From the NCBI GenBank assembly GCA_007844125.1, contig CM017571.1:33154613-33218612 (forward strand): DNA of 64,000 bases, given 5' to 3'. This document shows, one piece after another, positions 11,201 to 24,069 of this stretch. The translations under genes were made by a program, and so were the position numbers. Below the pieces are notes generated by a model that did not search any database, had not been told where the DNA came from, and saw only the letters and a program-made list of their open reading frames with translations. This DNA is from Sinonovacula constricta (taxonomy: Eukaryota > Mollusca > Bivalvia > Cardiida > Solecurtidae). Position 1 is the stretch's first letter. The number at the start of each line of letters is the position of its first letter.

Positions 11201-12004
11201 ATACTGCTATAAACAGAATTTTCAGGGCGAATATTATCCAACATTTCACAATGATCAACAATCGTGTTTTATTAGTACCCCTAGACCACCAGATTTTTGT
11301 AAGCAAGATTTTCTGTTGGAGTTAGTTTAAAGTATAACCATCAACAACAATATCATCATATTCATCAAGTTTAGTTTCAGCTAAGCAACAAATGTCATAT
11401 TTGTTAATAAATTCTACAAAATCAGGATAAAGTAACCTTAAAACTATCCCACAAACATTAATAAAACAACATCATAACAAATAACTGTATGAATAACTGA
11501 GCTGTTAATCTGCTGACTAGTAATGTCGTCAGTATCATCTTCAAAATCTCGAACCTCATCCTCTGGAGCTCCCTATTCCAGATGAGCGAAACCAGTGCCT
11601 CCAAGGTCACCTTCAATATCCAACTTGAAGAGATCATCTGGAGTGTTCACAGCCACACGTTTATTCTTATAGTTGCAGTGGATGGTACCGTCTCTTGTGT
11701 GGACGTTCGTGACACCCATGTGTTTCCGTACAATTTCAAAAAGCTTCAACTGCAGATTGGTAAGGTGTTCTTGAATATAGACATATTAGTAAAGCTTACT
11801 GTGTTTAACCTGCCTCTTTACAGTAAGTACCTTGTGAACTGAAGCTCGGGAAATAAATCGTACGATGATCTGCAGAATCCTGCAGGCAATTCTCAGAGGT
11901 ACTTAGTGACAAACACTAATTACAGATGCTTTGAAGGTTACAAGATTCTCATCTAAGTCATCTTCGGCATTCGCATCGCTCCCATCATTGTCCTTGGAAG
12001 CCAT
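8270..12004 (-). pseudogene. decayed non-LTR retrotransposon (LINE) with ORF1-like, endonuclease, RT and C-terminal regions
   Basis: Reading the - strand from 12004: an acidic Met-initiated peptide (MASKDNDGSDANAEDD), then an ORF1-like stretch near 11760-11580 (ATG..HTRDGTIHC-type segment, CCA-rich context lost). An endonuclease follows near 11450-10740, with LAETKLDEYDD, NSVIDYLI and the SDVHCGL motif of APE-type endonucleases. Then come KPWFDNVC near 10470, RT blocks near 9940-9310 (PIYKHKG, NYRGI, GFGKLFTSVLNNRL, CEEQAGFRK, FSLFLNDLNQF), YLGVKF and a QLHLIDT-type segment near 9200-9020, and a C-terminal HKIPTEKGRFFGV / CHLCN-like end near 8480-8400. The order is that of a complete APE-type LINE. 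Frameshifts and stops are everywhere, and a G-rich insertion lies near 8960-9010. It is dead. The clade (CR1/L2-like or Jockey-like) was not settled. Confidence 0.85.
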
Positions 12005-12139
12005 TCTACTCAGGTGACTGAACAAACTCAAAAACTATCAGTTACATCTGCATCTTTTTTCCCGTCGTATTCCTGTGATTCTGACATTTCTGACAGTCTA
12101 AACTTGTCAAGAGATTCTTGCAATTTGTCAAACCTTTCA

Positions 12140-12360
12140 AATGCTGCCCTGGGTAAATTAAAATTGGATGATTTAAATTTAAAGCCGCCACAATTTGAAG
12201 TTTTACAGGCATCGTACTGTAGTGAGCTGTCATCCGAGCTGCCATCTTTGTTTTGACGTCTATCACAAAAGTAGTCCCATTTAGGGAAATTGCCGAGTTG
12301 ATCCGACTACCTACATACATCCGAGAGATGATTCGTGAATTATCCGAGGTGTTCCGATTG
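12140..12360 (-). repeat. dispersed repeat A, upstream of the LINE, second copy at 24070-24283
   Basis: About 220 bp match 24070-24283 at high identity. Landmarks: CTGGGTAAATTAAAATTG, GGCATCGTACTGTAGT, TTTGTTTTGACGTCT, AAAAGTAGTCCCATTTAGGG, and GAGGTGTTCCGATTG. On the - strand it runs directly into the LINE's first reading frame, where a DKLQESLDKFRLSEM-type peptide can be read. It may therefore be the LINE 5' region. That both copies carry only this 5' side is unusual for a LINE. Confidence 0.7.
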
Positions 12361-13160
12361 TAAGAGTCATGTGTATGTTTTTATTTGCAATTTAAAGGTG
12401 ATGAAGAATTGATGTATGATATTTCATTAAAGTGTGTCGTTTTGTTAGGTCACTATTAATGAGATCATATTCTAGTAATGTTGCTTATTAGAAATTAAAC
12501 GGAATGTAATTGGACGATTAGACAAAAGCTTACAATTACGTGTACCTTAACATGGAGATGGCTACCAAACCATGTCATTTAAAGGTCATTTTAATCGTTC
12601 AAACATTTCATTATGTAATTAAGTTAATTTACAAATTGAAACAAGACTCACATTTAGGTTAAAAATAAATCATCCAATTAAAGGTAAATGTCACGCTTGT
12701 TTTCAGGCACAATTAACTGTTTGTCTGGTTAACACAAATTTACAAGGCAAAAGCAAACAATGTTGATCCAGATCAGCCAGCTCCGAGTAAAGTTGTGGGC
12801 TTGGTTTGGTGTCTGTATGGACCGCGCAGACCATTTTGTCTTGATAATATGACATCACTCGAACAGTTTTGTTTTAAAAGGATGTGTTTTCTTTTCATTG
12901 CTTGCATTTGTGAAACCCCTCAGGAAATGCGAGGTTTAAGCTCAGTTAAACCGGTTTAAGTATCCCAATCTGTCTTTTTGCCGACAGATCTCTTAAGGCG
13001 GTAACTGTTCAATTTGCTTTATTTTATCAAATGACTTGTCGCTGTTTTGTTGTAACTTTAACATCACACTGGAACTGGTGAACATCTTTGTCCTGGGCCT
13101 TTTTGAAATTTAACATATGTTGCAGTATTGACTTCTTACGCCGAAGTAAGGGGGCATATG
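12361..13160. other. intergenic, nothing recognised
   Basis: No gene, RNA or clear repeat was found on either strand. Confidence 0.5.
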
Positions 13161-13251
13161 TGTGTATATATATCTAGTATTTACTGCGATCATAACCCCC
13201 CCCCACCCCCCCACCCACCCCCAACACCAATATTTTCTGGATCCGGCACTG
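13161..13251 (-). mobile_element. truncated hAT-like MITE fragment
   Basis: The reverse complement starts CAGTGCCGGATCCAGAAAAT and is followed by a long G-rich stretch and ATCGCAGTAAATA, TAGATATATA. This is the same order as the 5' third of the element at 2435-2715. The other end is missing. Confidence 0.7.
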
Positions 13252-13897
13252 CATGGGTCATAGTCAAATTTTTATTTGTTTTAAAAATACAACAGACAAC
13301 CATAGGTGCACTACGGGTCATTTGATGGTGATAAACGTATTTGCAAATATTTATGTGACATGCTAAGAATGATTATCAAATACATTATCACATGATTCAT
13401 TTCACACAGACTTGCAAATAAAGCGTACTTTTTAAAGCCATTCCAAATGTAAAAACGAGGATAATGAATTGCAATAATAAATCATCATCCGTCATGTTCT
13501 TCTTTAAAATGTGCAATTTTTGTACATGGAGGGACAGTGCAGTTTGGTGTTATTTAAAATGACCTGGTTCTTGTTTTATACTTTTTAAACAAATCGATAT
13601 TTGTACTAACATGCACTGCTTTTTGCTTACTTAAACGTATATTAAATGTGTTTTTTTCTTAAATATTGTACTGAGATAATGCAGTAATTCATCACATGAC
13701 AGTGACCTTTTTTAAGTCTTTTTTGATGTCACACACATTATTAGTCTCATCAATTCGTTATAATTCTGCGGTAGCGGTTATTCATTGACATACCACATGC
13801 CTAATGTCCTGTGTTAAGTCGGAACATTTGTCCTTCCTTAGATATCTTCATTTGACATTATTTAGAGAAAAAAGGTATCGGGGGCGAGGTCGGAGTG

Positions 13898-13921
13898 CCC
13901 CCCCCCCCCCCCCCCCCCCCC

Positions 13922-14006
<85 letters not shown>
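13898..14006. repeat. 109-bp poly-C tract
   Basis: C at every position except a single A at 13922. It gives spurious proline-rich and glycine-rich frames on the two strands. The length is an assembly or sequencing liability, and the - strand could form G-quadruplexes. Confidence 0.95.
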
Positions 14007-14007
<1 letters not shown>

Positions 14008-14103
14008 TCAGTTGTTGGTGTACTTAACACAAAATTCAAATTACAAAAAAGTTTTTCAAGGAAAACAAACATCGACTCAGGTATGAATCTTTTTTTAACG
14101 ACG

Positions 14104-14305
14104 TGTTGTTTATAAATGATTTCAATTAATAATTATACATTACTTGTTTATAAATAATTTTGCAATTAATAATTATACATTACTTGTTTATAAATAATTT
14201 TGCAATTAATAATTATACATTACTTGTTTATAAATAATTTTGCAATTAATAATTATACATTACTTGTTTATAAATAATTTTGCAATTAATAATTATACAT
14301 TACTT
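14104..14305. repeat. 40-bp AT-rich tandem repeat, about 5 copies
   Basis: The unit contains TTGTTTATAAATAATTTTGC and AATTAATAATTATACATTA. Copies start every 40 bases (TACTTGTTTA at 14141, 14181, 14221 and 14261). The internal copies are identical, indicating recent expansion, and the first copy is diverged. Confidence 0.95.
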
Positions 14306-15148
14306 GGTACATTTCTTGCTTAGAAACTACACCACGACGTCATGAAATCGTCAAATAAGATGTAATACATTTTAGTAAATGCGGACAGTTGTCGATGTCA
14401 TTATGCTGGCCAGAGGTTTATTTCCCCCATATTCTCTTGTAATGCTGTTAAGCCAAGTGGGCACATGCTCCCAACAAAATTTCGTTCAGATAAGAGTGAC
14501 CTTCTGACAAAAAATGAATGAAGGAAATTTGCATTGAACAGGTACGATTTTACTTTGAAACGACGAGTAGTTCTAGAAAACAATGTTATTATTCCTTTTC
14601 AAAAGTACAACCTGCTGTGAATTTGGTATGGAAAAAAGCTTTGTTTATAAAACTCTCTGCAAAAACTCTCAAAACGTACGTATTAGTTCATAATTGACTT
14701 TCATTTTATTTAAAAGCCAGCTGCGATGTAACACACGCTATTTTGTTAATGTGTCTTTATTGTGTGATTTTATTTAGAGTTTAGAAACTTCCTATTGCTT
14801 GAAGATGTCAATAGCGAACATATGTTCTGAAGATTTTTTTACCAGGTCATTAATATTCTTAACACAAATATCTGTGTTTTCTAAGTTTACATGTATAACA
14901 ACCAAAAGGTAATTCCACGATGTAACGTTACGCTTCAAACTTCACATTTGATTAGATATGTCAAAGAAACAGCGTAAAAAATAATATACAAGTTTAAATC
15001 AAAAGTTTTAACTATGTTTATTTCATTAAACAATCATAAGAAGGGTGTAGTTATATAATTTACTATATTCATTTTAATGAAACCGCCTTTATATTAAGTG
15101 TCTAGAATTCCTCGGCGATGACTGCGTCCTTAGGAAGTGACTGCCGTT

Positions 15149-15150
<2 letters not shown>
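14306..15150. other. intergenic, nothing recognised
   Basis: No supported coding or RNA feature on either strand. Confidence 0.5.
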
Positions 15151-15180
<30 letters not shown>

Positions 15181-15261
15181 CTTCTTCTTCTTCTTCTTCT
15201 TCTTCTTCTTCTTCTTCTTCTTCTTCTTCTTCTTCTTCTTCTTCTTCTTCTTCTTCTTCTT
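15151..15261. repeat. compound microsatellite (GTT)10 then (CTT)27
   Basis: Ten GTT units at 15151-15180 pass directly into about 27 CTT units. The CTT part is a perfect polypyrimidine mirror repeat of about 81 bp, able in principle to form triplex (H) DNA. The apparent Val/Leu-rich reading frame is not a gene. Confidence 0.95.
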
Positions 15262-16370
15262 TTATGTACAGTTTGTTCTTATCATATATGTTTTAAATAA
15301 TCAATAAGTAACACATGAATTTATCGATTCGACGTGAAAACTTGATTAAACTCCAAAGACTGTCACGTGTAATATTTCTGGGTCTTTGCCTACGCACAGA
15401 TTCTGTACAATATGAATTGATATAGAAATTACATGTGTGAGTCTATGGATTTTGGCGATGGCTTTTCTTCCAGATTTACCTAAGAAGGCTCCAGTATACT
15501 ACTTTCAATAAAAAGACTGTCCATGTTTGTATACATGTAGTTTGCAGAAGGAAACACGGCGATCAATGAAAGTAAGCCACAATGATTCGAACATTTACGA
15601 CCTATCTGACTCATAGGTTGTACTAACAGTATTGAATCTCGATCATTATATGTACCTAAATATCTTTAAACAAAGACATGTTTGCCACCAACATGTCTTG
15701 TTAAAGGCGCGTAAGGAGCACGTCTGACGACGCGTGTTATGTTTGTACTACGGGTTACAGTGACTATCATGTTAGACCTTTGTTTAACATACAATTTTAA
15801 CCAATCATCTATCACCTGGACTAATTGCATGTTAGCCATCAATGAGTAAGTTACAAATAATGGATGGGACATAAATATGACCTAATTCAAATCACGTTGT
15901 ATAAAGAGGGTCGTTCAAAAAGATCGTAGTTGTCTTTGTTTTTGCTTTAGATAAATGTATTAAACTCTTAGATAAGCTTAACTGCTTTATTTAAGGGTCA
16001 GCACATGCATTCGTACTTTATCACATAACCCACCGCGCGAGCGTGTGGATACACTCGTGCGTTAAAAACACGCTAGTTAGCTAGCGTAGTGTGACGTAAT
16101 TTAGTATGTGTAGTGTATATGCCACTTCCTGATCAAACGTTGCCGTTTTATGCATTTTGATAGACAATATCAATATAATTAATGAAAATTATAATTTTGG
16201 TCATGTGAAAAACGGGTGGTAGAGTAAAGCGTGGAACTGTTTTGTGCGGATTCTCCCAAACCGAATGACACATCAAGGCCGACTGTTCATAATATAAAAA
16301 GATGATGCATTGTAAAGAAAAAACATCTGATGTTTTGGTTATGCGATAAATAGAATCTAATATTCGTGTT
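15262..16370. other. intergenic, nothing recognised
   Basis: There is a small hairpin ACGCTAG-TTAG-CTAGCGT near 16069-16086. No gene was found. Confidence 0.45.
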
Positions 16371-16479
16371 CATTAGATACTGAACATATTAAACTCGTTG
16401 TCTAAAATGATACTAACATCGGCAGAGCCTCGTTTCGTATCATTTTATCTAACTCGTTTAATATTTTCAGTATCTAATG
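16371..16479. repeat. 109-bp foldback (inverted repeat) element
   Basis: The arms of about 43 bases begin CATTAGATACTGAA and end TTCAGTATCTAATG, with few mismatches. They are separated by a loop of about 20 bases (around ACATCGGCAGAGCC). The structure suggests a short MITE or a hairpin-forming element. No target duplication could be assigned because weaker pairing continues outside the arms. Confidence 0.8.
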
Positions 16480-19400
16480 AATACTCATATAAGATCCTAG
16501 ATTTGTTGTGATCCCTTCATGTTGCCCAAAGCACGACTTAAAGACATTTAACCAAAGTGTCGATAGTGGGCTCCTATTTGGTATTTAATTTCGGTTATCT
16601 AACTAAAACACTGAATATCTAGTGGTTTTTTTCAACTCCTATGACATTTAAATGGGATGGACAAAGTGCTGAATTTTGTTAATGCAGTAACTTTTTAGGA
16701 TTTTTTATTTTAAATTTATTTTTTATCTAGATCGATATAGCGCAACTAAGGAAGATATAACTCTACAAAATTGTATACATGTAATATATTAATAGAAAAA
16801 ATACACACGACCCTAATAACAGACGTTTATATGTTTAATGCACGTGCTTGAAATTTATATTTTTAGTAATTTCACTCTTTTCCTCTTTCTGCACAGTTTC
16901 ATAGTGTAGGAGACACAGTGCTGGTGGTAATTTATCACACAAGTACATACAATCCGAAGGAAAATGCCATTTTGTCTAGTTTCTAGATAGGCTTTTAATG
17001 ACAAAGACGTGATGTACATTCTAAACTCTTGTAAAAATAGCAAAACAACCAGAGAAGTTTTATAGGCATTTTTTTCATTCACAATCACAATAAAATAAAT
17101 CATTATGGTTTAGCAGTTTTACCCAAGTGATCATTTTCTGTAGTGTGTTTGTTTTTGTTTGTTGTTTTTTTTTGTTGTTTTTTTGTTTCAGTTTTGCCTC
17201 TCATGGTTTCACTCATATAGATTTGCAAACAACGACATTTTAGTCAATGGGAGTAATTATCTTCAGCTAATACCAATCAATGAACATTATATTTATAATG
17301 TGTAGACATTGCCTTCTTAACGATATAATGGATTTTAATATGGATACTCCGAACTATATTACAATGCGGATGCACAAATCCCGCATCTCGGCTGGTTGTG
17401 AAGCGCCATACTATAGATCACCGGAACACCTCGGCCATTCCGACAAAATGGACTTGTACTGATACCGCCGAATAGTTACGAATGACTATAGATCTGATTA
17501 AAATGACGTCACTGTCTGTAAAGAAAAAAAAAGATAGTTTGATAGTTTGCCAGTTTCTATTTCTACATAGATGAGGGAAAATTCAGATACTGGTTTTGTG
17601 TATGAAAACATTCAACCATATGCTCTACACTAACTCTGATCGAAAAAACCAGATAATAAGTCATACTTGACCGCCCAATAGTTCAGAAAGTATCGCCAAA
17701 TGATTCAGTGTCGACATAGATCCATTACTTATTGACAGGCTTAAAAGTATTGGGGTCATAATGGCTTTATGTGTCTGACTGGAGATGGTATTTGTCAAAT
17801 AATGACAGCCTTTGATTGGCAGTTTTTTTACGTCCATGTTCTTTATGTCTGGGCATTGTGACTCTGACCTTCCCCGAGGAAGAATGCTATTTAAAATTAA
17901 GTTTATATAAGAAACAAGGCAATAATCTTACTTTAAAACTCTGCAAGTGTATATACTGCGACACTTATTGATCACACATTACATCAAGTAACTTCTTTGT
18001 TCCACTATTTAGAAAAAAGCACATATTTGTCAGTACGCTCGTAATGAAAATTGCAAAGCCATCTGTGTAAAGGCATGTTAGAAAAGTGTATGTTCAGCAT
18101 GATGTGGCTATAGGCGCGTGGATACGCTTTCAAGATTAAAAACATACAATAATTGTATATGCATATTGTGCGAACATGTTTTGACGCTAAATTGAGTATA
18201 AAAAATGTGCAATAAGAAGACATTTGTGCTGTGAAAGGAGATAAAAAATAAGTCAAAATGTCACGTGGTTTATCACGTGTTTATATGAACGACAATGTGA
18301 AAAGACAGAAGTCGGGAATGACGTTATCCTGTGGATAACAAATGAATGCATATTAAACAAGAATATTGCATGCCAGTGATAAAGGCATGGCTTTCATTTT
18401 AAATGGCTTGCAAGCAATCGTTTTGAAATCTTTATCTACATACAATCGGCGCTGTTTGATAAATGATCCACATATTATAATTGCCCATACATTTGTGAGA
18501 TTGTAAAATTAATATAAGCCCCACCTCTTATGTGATAAGCTCATGTCTCTACTGGAATATCATTGCATAATGTTCATAATATAAACAAACTTAAATACCA
18601 CCGAGTTGCTACACAGAAGAATGCAATTGTTAGGCACGGTGATTTATAACAGCTACCGTCGTTTTAGATTACGAGTAAATGAAATCTACACGACAAAGGT
18701 TAATAATCTGATTAACGTCCAACCTTGCTAGGCAATCTCCCAAAACAACACTACCATCTATCAAATAGATGGAACGATGATACATTGTGTGTTGTTTAAT
18801 ATGCAGCAACATTACTTCTTAAGTGACGAATGTACGCATTCATCTGCAAGGAAACAAGCGAGCATATCCTTCGGTGTGATTATGCACAAAATATGGTGAA
18901 GCAGACGCAACAGACCCTTTTTAAAATGGCACAAAAGACATTTTACCAAATTAGTGAAGATTGAAATAATGGCTGTTAACATCAACACAATACATGTTGC
19001 AAACGATCGTATAATCGGAATGCCATTTAGCATTTAGCATGACAACACATTCTTTTTCTCATTTTATCTCATCCAGAAAAAATATATGACATGAAACTAC
19101 TTGAAGGAAAGGGTCTACAGTTAATAAAAGATAGATGCGCCCCTAAACTGATTGGATAAAACGATTTTTATGATGAAGTTTCTTTTACTGACACAACGAA
19201 TTGGCTTGACTGGAGGCTGCCGAACAATAGTAATTACCTATGTAGTCCTTAGATTATCGTTATGTATCACAGTGTCCGATCGCTTTTTATTTCCCTAACA
19301 AATATAAACATGTCACTGCTGTTCTTATGATGAAAAACAGTGAATTATCAGGAGTTTATGTTTTTAAAACTAGAGTGATAAGCAAATATGGCATCTACAA

Positions 19401-21493
19401 TCATGTCTACGTCACTGGTAAAAATATTATTTTGCACTCTCTTGCACATCGGATTTCAATCCATTCAGCTCTGTGACGGGCTCAAAAAGTAGTGTGTACG
19501 AATGACAACTGTGCTCGGAAATTGTGTGTTTACATCTGCGGGATTCTTTCTTTCTTTATTTATTTATCTATGTATTATGGTTATGGTCCTGAAAATCAAA
19601 TTTAGTGTGGGTTTGTCTGTTTTGACAAGATTCTTGTCATTAAACCCATAGCAGAGGTGTTACTGTGAGCTACGAACGACAACTCTGCTTGGCGATGGAC
19701 TACTTTGCCGACTACTCGTAGAAATAAAATCCATTTAACACACACACACACAAAAAAAACAATAAATTTTCACAAGATCACACTTGACCAAAACTTTAAT
19801 CAGTAAATTGAACACTGCACATTTATAAGTTTACTCATAATCCATGCTATTCTCTTTTAATCGAGGACAAAAAATGGAGGCTAATTACTTGAAAACAAAC
19901 ATTACTTGACGTTGTACTAGTATTCTCCGCACATGAACTTCAACTACTAAACCGCCATACTTTCATTAATTTCAGTGAAATCAAACCTTAGTTTTTCTTA
20001 AAAGAGTTCTTTGCATTTTATTTGAAAAGAAAATGATAAAATGAAACTGATGAATTTGAAACTATTTTTAAAGCGATAGATTGTTTTGCAACTTGCGTAG
20101 AATGAGGTATCATAGGGAGTCTTTAACAAATAAGAATTATTTGTTTATTTTTTCAAATAAAGCTCTAGCTTTATTTATACTTTTTATATTTTTCTGATGT
20201 AAGAAAGGTTTCATTTTAACTCAAGCAAGCAAAAGACACCGATCTTCACTATCTTCAACCGGAAAAAGCAAATATCCCCTCGATCTGTCTGCTGTATTTG
20301 CAGACTTGGTCGTTCTTATTCAAGTTCATTTGTAAAACTCGACTTTTACTAGAAACTAGCAAGAAATTATCAAGAGAAATTCATGGAGTGACATCGCACA
20401 TTCCTGTTTAGAGAACAAATCATATATTTTATTGACGTAAACTTCTTGTCAACATAAATACACAAATAAAGTAAAATAACAAAGGACGAAACAGTGTACT
20501 TCGATCAAGCTGGTTTTGCTTGATATCACAGTAAAAGCAGCACTGTCTTCGAATAAATTGATAGAATTCTAATAGCAAAATAAAAAATATCAACCAAACA
20601 TCATATATTCACATCATTATAAATGACCCAAAATGACCCATTTAGAACGAGAACGCCCGCAATTATTTGATTTGAGGTAAACTATTAATTATTTATGAGT
20701 AACGTGTATAAATCCCGTTGCTTAAAGGAACAAGTTCATTCATACGAGAATCGCGATAAAACGGAAAAACCATGCAGTGCGCAAGTGCTGCGCATGTGCA
20801 CGAGTGTTATGTAAACTCCATTCTGTCTCCATATATAAATTAGAGCCCCATTGAGTGTAAATGATTAAAGATGTTGTCGCCATCCATTTTAATACATTGT
20901 CAGCGCCAAAGGTCAAGACCTCATGACTATTACAATAAAACTATTGATCTTGTTTGTCTTAATCTTCATTTATCAACAACTACTCCTTCGCGATAGGCTT
21001 TTCTAGCAAGTGGTCGTATAATAACCATGAATGGCCATAAGACGGTCTCACTTAAATGTGTGTATTTGTGTTGTTAATTTTCAATTGCTTTAAACAATCC
21101 ATTTATTTGCACATTATGAACATAAACAATGAAGAAATGGAATATTAATATATAATAAATATGAACTTGTAACAACTGAAATGATTGTGCAGTATGACTG
21201 CAAAATATTTTTCCATCTAAGCATTAATTGTCTAAATGGTAAATGAGAACGTTAACTTATAAATTGTGATGTTTGTCGTAGCATTTTGTTAATAAATTCG
21301 TTCCAAAAAGTTCATTTTGATGTGTTGTCAATACTTTACTTGTACAAATGCATCGAAGAAAACATTGTTTTCACATATAACTTGCTTTTCGCCTTCTATC
21401 ACTAAATAGATTCATTCTGTAATTTTCAATCTCAAAGTGCATAATAGTGTAATGATCATATTATAGTGTATTTATTGGGTAACTTATAATATA
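16480..21493. other. long stretch without recognised genes
   Basis: AT-rich DNA with short simple repeats, for example (CA)n near 19739-19754, and no exon or RNA gene that I can support on either strand. It could hold regulatory DNA or undetected short exons. Confidence 0.4.
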
Positions 21494-21765
21494 CTGGCAC
21501 CGCAAAAGAAAGTGTGCACTTTTATATTGGACATAATCTTTTTATTATAAAATAATGGATTTTACACCATGAATGAACAAAACAACCCCACGCCCTTACA
21601 CTGCACCCGTTTGCCCGACATTTAAGCGCATATTCGACATTCACGCTGACGGCAGGCTATTGTGCAAATTTTCGCTCGTGCCACCTGTGCAAAGTTGGCA
21701 CTGACCGATATACTATAATACAATAATAAAATCACAGTTAACTTTTGATTTTCTCCCGTAAACAC

Positions 21766-22026
21766 GATACCACGACTTCAAGAAAACCACGAATTCAAGC
21801 ACTTGTACAGGGTTCGCAGCCGGCTAACGTCGCTGGGCAGTTTAACTGCCACATAAATTATATTATTAAACTCAGAGAACGTTATAACCAGAATGGAAAC
21901 GTGGTGATCACCCACGACAACGGCACGTCAGGACAGAATTGTGACGTTCATGCACTTACATCTTCGATTCAAAATTGCTTACAAGCACTGCGACGCAGCT
22001 TGGCGTGTCTAGAGATAATGTTCTGA
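21766..22026 (+). pseudogene. Tc1-like transposase, N-terminal DNA-binding fragment
   Basis: The translated segment includes RIQALVQGSQPANVAGQFNC followed by IIKLRERYNQNGNV and a THDNGTSG-like linker. These match the pattern of the helix-turn-helix pair and GRPR-like linker of Tc1-family transposases: a VA.QF core, a recognition helix ending in L..RY, and an NGNV turn. The frame then loses similarity and stops at 22024-22026. The catalytic domain does not follow; its remnant is at 24281-24709, past the satellite. Confidence 0.7.
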
Positions 22027-22408
22027 AACGACAACAATAAGATACCGAGAAAGAAACAAAATACTACGTTCGAGAAAAATACTATCTGAACAATACTTAT
22101 TTGTGTAATGTGAAGCTGCTGCACATCTGCACTTTCTGCTTGTACACTTTATTTTTATAGTTAATTATAATAAATTTACAACTTTTTTCTACATATGTTA
22201 CATATGAAAACCTATTAAATGGTGTCGGATTTTGCGTTTTATTTTGTTTTAAACCATTCTATGGCCTCAGGAATATAAGTTAATACATATTTTTTCTCGG
22301 GATTTATAGTATACTGAGAACTTTCAAATAAAAACCATAACGTTTCGAATTGCTTTGTAACTTGCTCACTTATTGCTTTAATCTATTTACCTCTTCCACT
22401 TCTCTATC

Positions 22409-23755
22409 TTGGAGCTGACTGCCTGAAAAAATTTCCGTAATTGGTTAAAAATCTGCACAAAAAGGGCGATCTTTGGTCGCGGGTAGACCTCTTACCGACC
22501 CGACCAGGTCGACATAGAGGAAAAGTGACACCATGTTTTCTTATGCATTTGAAAGAGGATCGAAGCAGCTTTCGAGTCCTAAGAGCCTTTGGCACTATTT
22601 TGGGGCTGACTGCCTGTAAAATGTCTGCGTAATTGGTAAATATCTACAAAGAAAGCGGATTTTTGGTCGCGGATAGGCCTCTTTCCGACGCCAACAAGGC
22701 CGACATATTAGAAATGTGACACTACTTCTTCGTATGCATCTAAAAGAAGATCGAACGAGCTTTCGAGTCCTGTAGGGCCTTTGGCTCCATCTTGGGGCAG
22801 ACTGCCTCAAAAATGTCTGCGTAAATGGTAGAAAATCTGCAAAAAGGGGAATATTTCGTCGCGTGTAGACCATTTACCGAACCCGACAAGGTCGACATAG
22901 AGGAAATGTGTCACCACTTCTTCATATGCATCTGAAAGTGGATCGAACCAGCTTTTTTGTCCTGAAGGGCCTTTGGCGCTATCTTAGGGCTGACTGCCTG
23001 AACAATGTTTCCGTATTTATTATAAAATCTGCACCAAAAGGGTGACATTTGGTCGCGGATAGGCCTGTTTCCGACTCCGACAAGGCCGACAAAGACGTAA
23101 TGTGACACCACTTCTTCATATGCATCAGAAAAAAAATCGAACCAGCTTTTAAAAAATGAGAAGCCTTTGGCTTTATCCTGGAGCTGGCTGCCTCAAAAAT
23201 GTCTGCATAATTAGTAAAACACATCTGCAAAGAAAGCCGATGTTTGGTCACAGGCAGGGCTCTTTCCGACCCCGACAAGGCCGTCATAGAGGAAATGTGA
23301 CACCACTTCTTCATATGCATCTGAAAGAAGATCAAACCAGCTTTCGAGTCCTGAAGAGCCTTAAGCTTTATCTTGGGTATCTCCGTAATTGGTAAAAACC
23401 TGCACAAAAAGGGAGATCTTTGATCGCGGATAGGCCTCTTTCCCACTCCGACAAGGCCGACTTTGAGGGAAAATGACACCACTTCTTCATATGCATCTGA
23501 AAAAGAATCAAACCAGTTTTCGAGTCCGCCCTGAAGAGCCTTTGGCTCTATATTGGGGCTGACTGCCTCAAAAATATCTGCGTAATTGGTAAAAAATCTG
23601 CTCAAAAAAGGGCGATCTTTGGTCGCGGATAGGCCTCTTTCTGCCCCCGACCAGGCCGACATAGAGAAAATGTGACACCACTTCTACATATGCATATGAA
23701 AGAAGATAGAACCAACTTTCGAGTTCTGAAGAGCTTTTGGTCGCTACTTTCGGAA
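22409..23755. repeat. 191-bp satellite-like tandem array, about 7 copies
   Basis: Recurring GCTGACTGCCTG-type landmarks fall at 22414, 22605, 22797, 22989, 23183 and 23558, spacings of 191-194 bases, with one copy carrying a deletion near 23370. Each unit also has GGTCGCGGATAGGCCTCTTT, GACAAGGCCGACATAGAGG, CTTCATATGCATCTGAAAG and AGCTTTCGAGTCCTGAAG. The - strand of 22979-23662 is open for 227 codons with a repeat of about 64 residues. The copies drift in frame and length, so I treat it as non-coding. It sits inside the Tc1-type element, splitting its transposase. Confidence 0.88.
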
Positions 23756-24069
23756 TCGAAAGCTAGTTTGACCCCCTTGAAATGGCGTAACATTTCCTTA
23801 ATGTCGGCCTTACCTGCGACCCCCTTAAAAAACCCGTCTCCACCTACATTTGCTTCTGTATCCTGGTGTACTTCTACATTGTTTTAAAAGTATAACCTCC
23901 CTCCCCCATTAACTCAGATAAATTATATTATTTGAGGAAATATTATTTTTGTTGAACATTCATGTTAATTTGTTGAACTAACATTTACACATTTTTATTT
24001 ATTTCCAATTAAGCTACTTTCATTGCATCGCACAAAACATAAACAATGCCAACGTCTGACAGCGGCGTG

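Noticed and set aside
13804..14115. Proline-rich and glycine-rich reading frames
   Set aside because: They are translations of a poly-C/poly-G tract.
17410..17450. CGGAACACCTCGG shared with dispersed repeat A (reverse strand)
   Set aside because: Only about 13 bases match and the flanks are unrelated. Too short to call a repeat copy.
20905..20930. AGGTCAAGACCT palindrome as a nuclear-receptor site
   Set aside because: A single short palindrome in AT-rich DNA with no supporting context; expected by chance.
22979..23662. 227-codon - strand protein
   Set aside because: It lies entirely within the 191-bp tandem repeat, whose copies vary in length and frame. No start context, splice signal or known domain.
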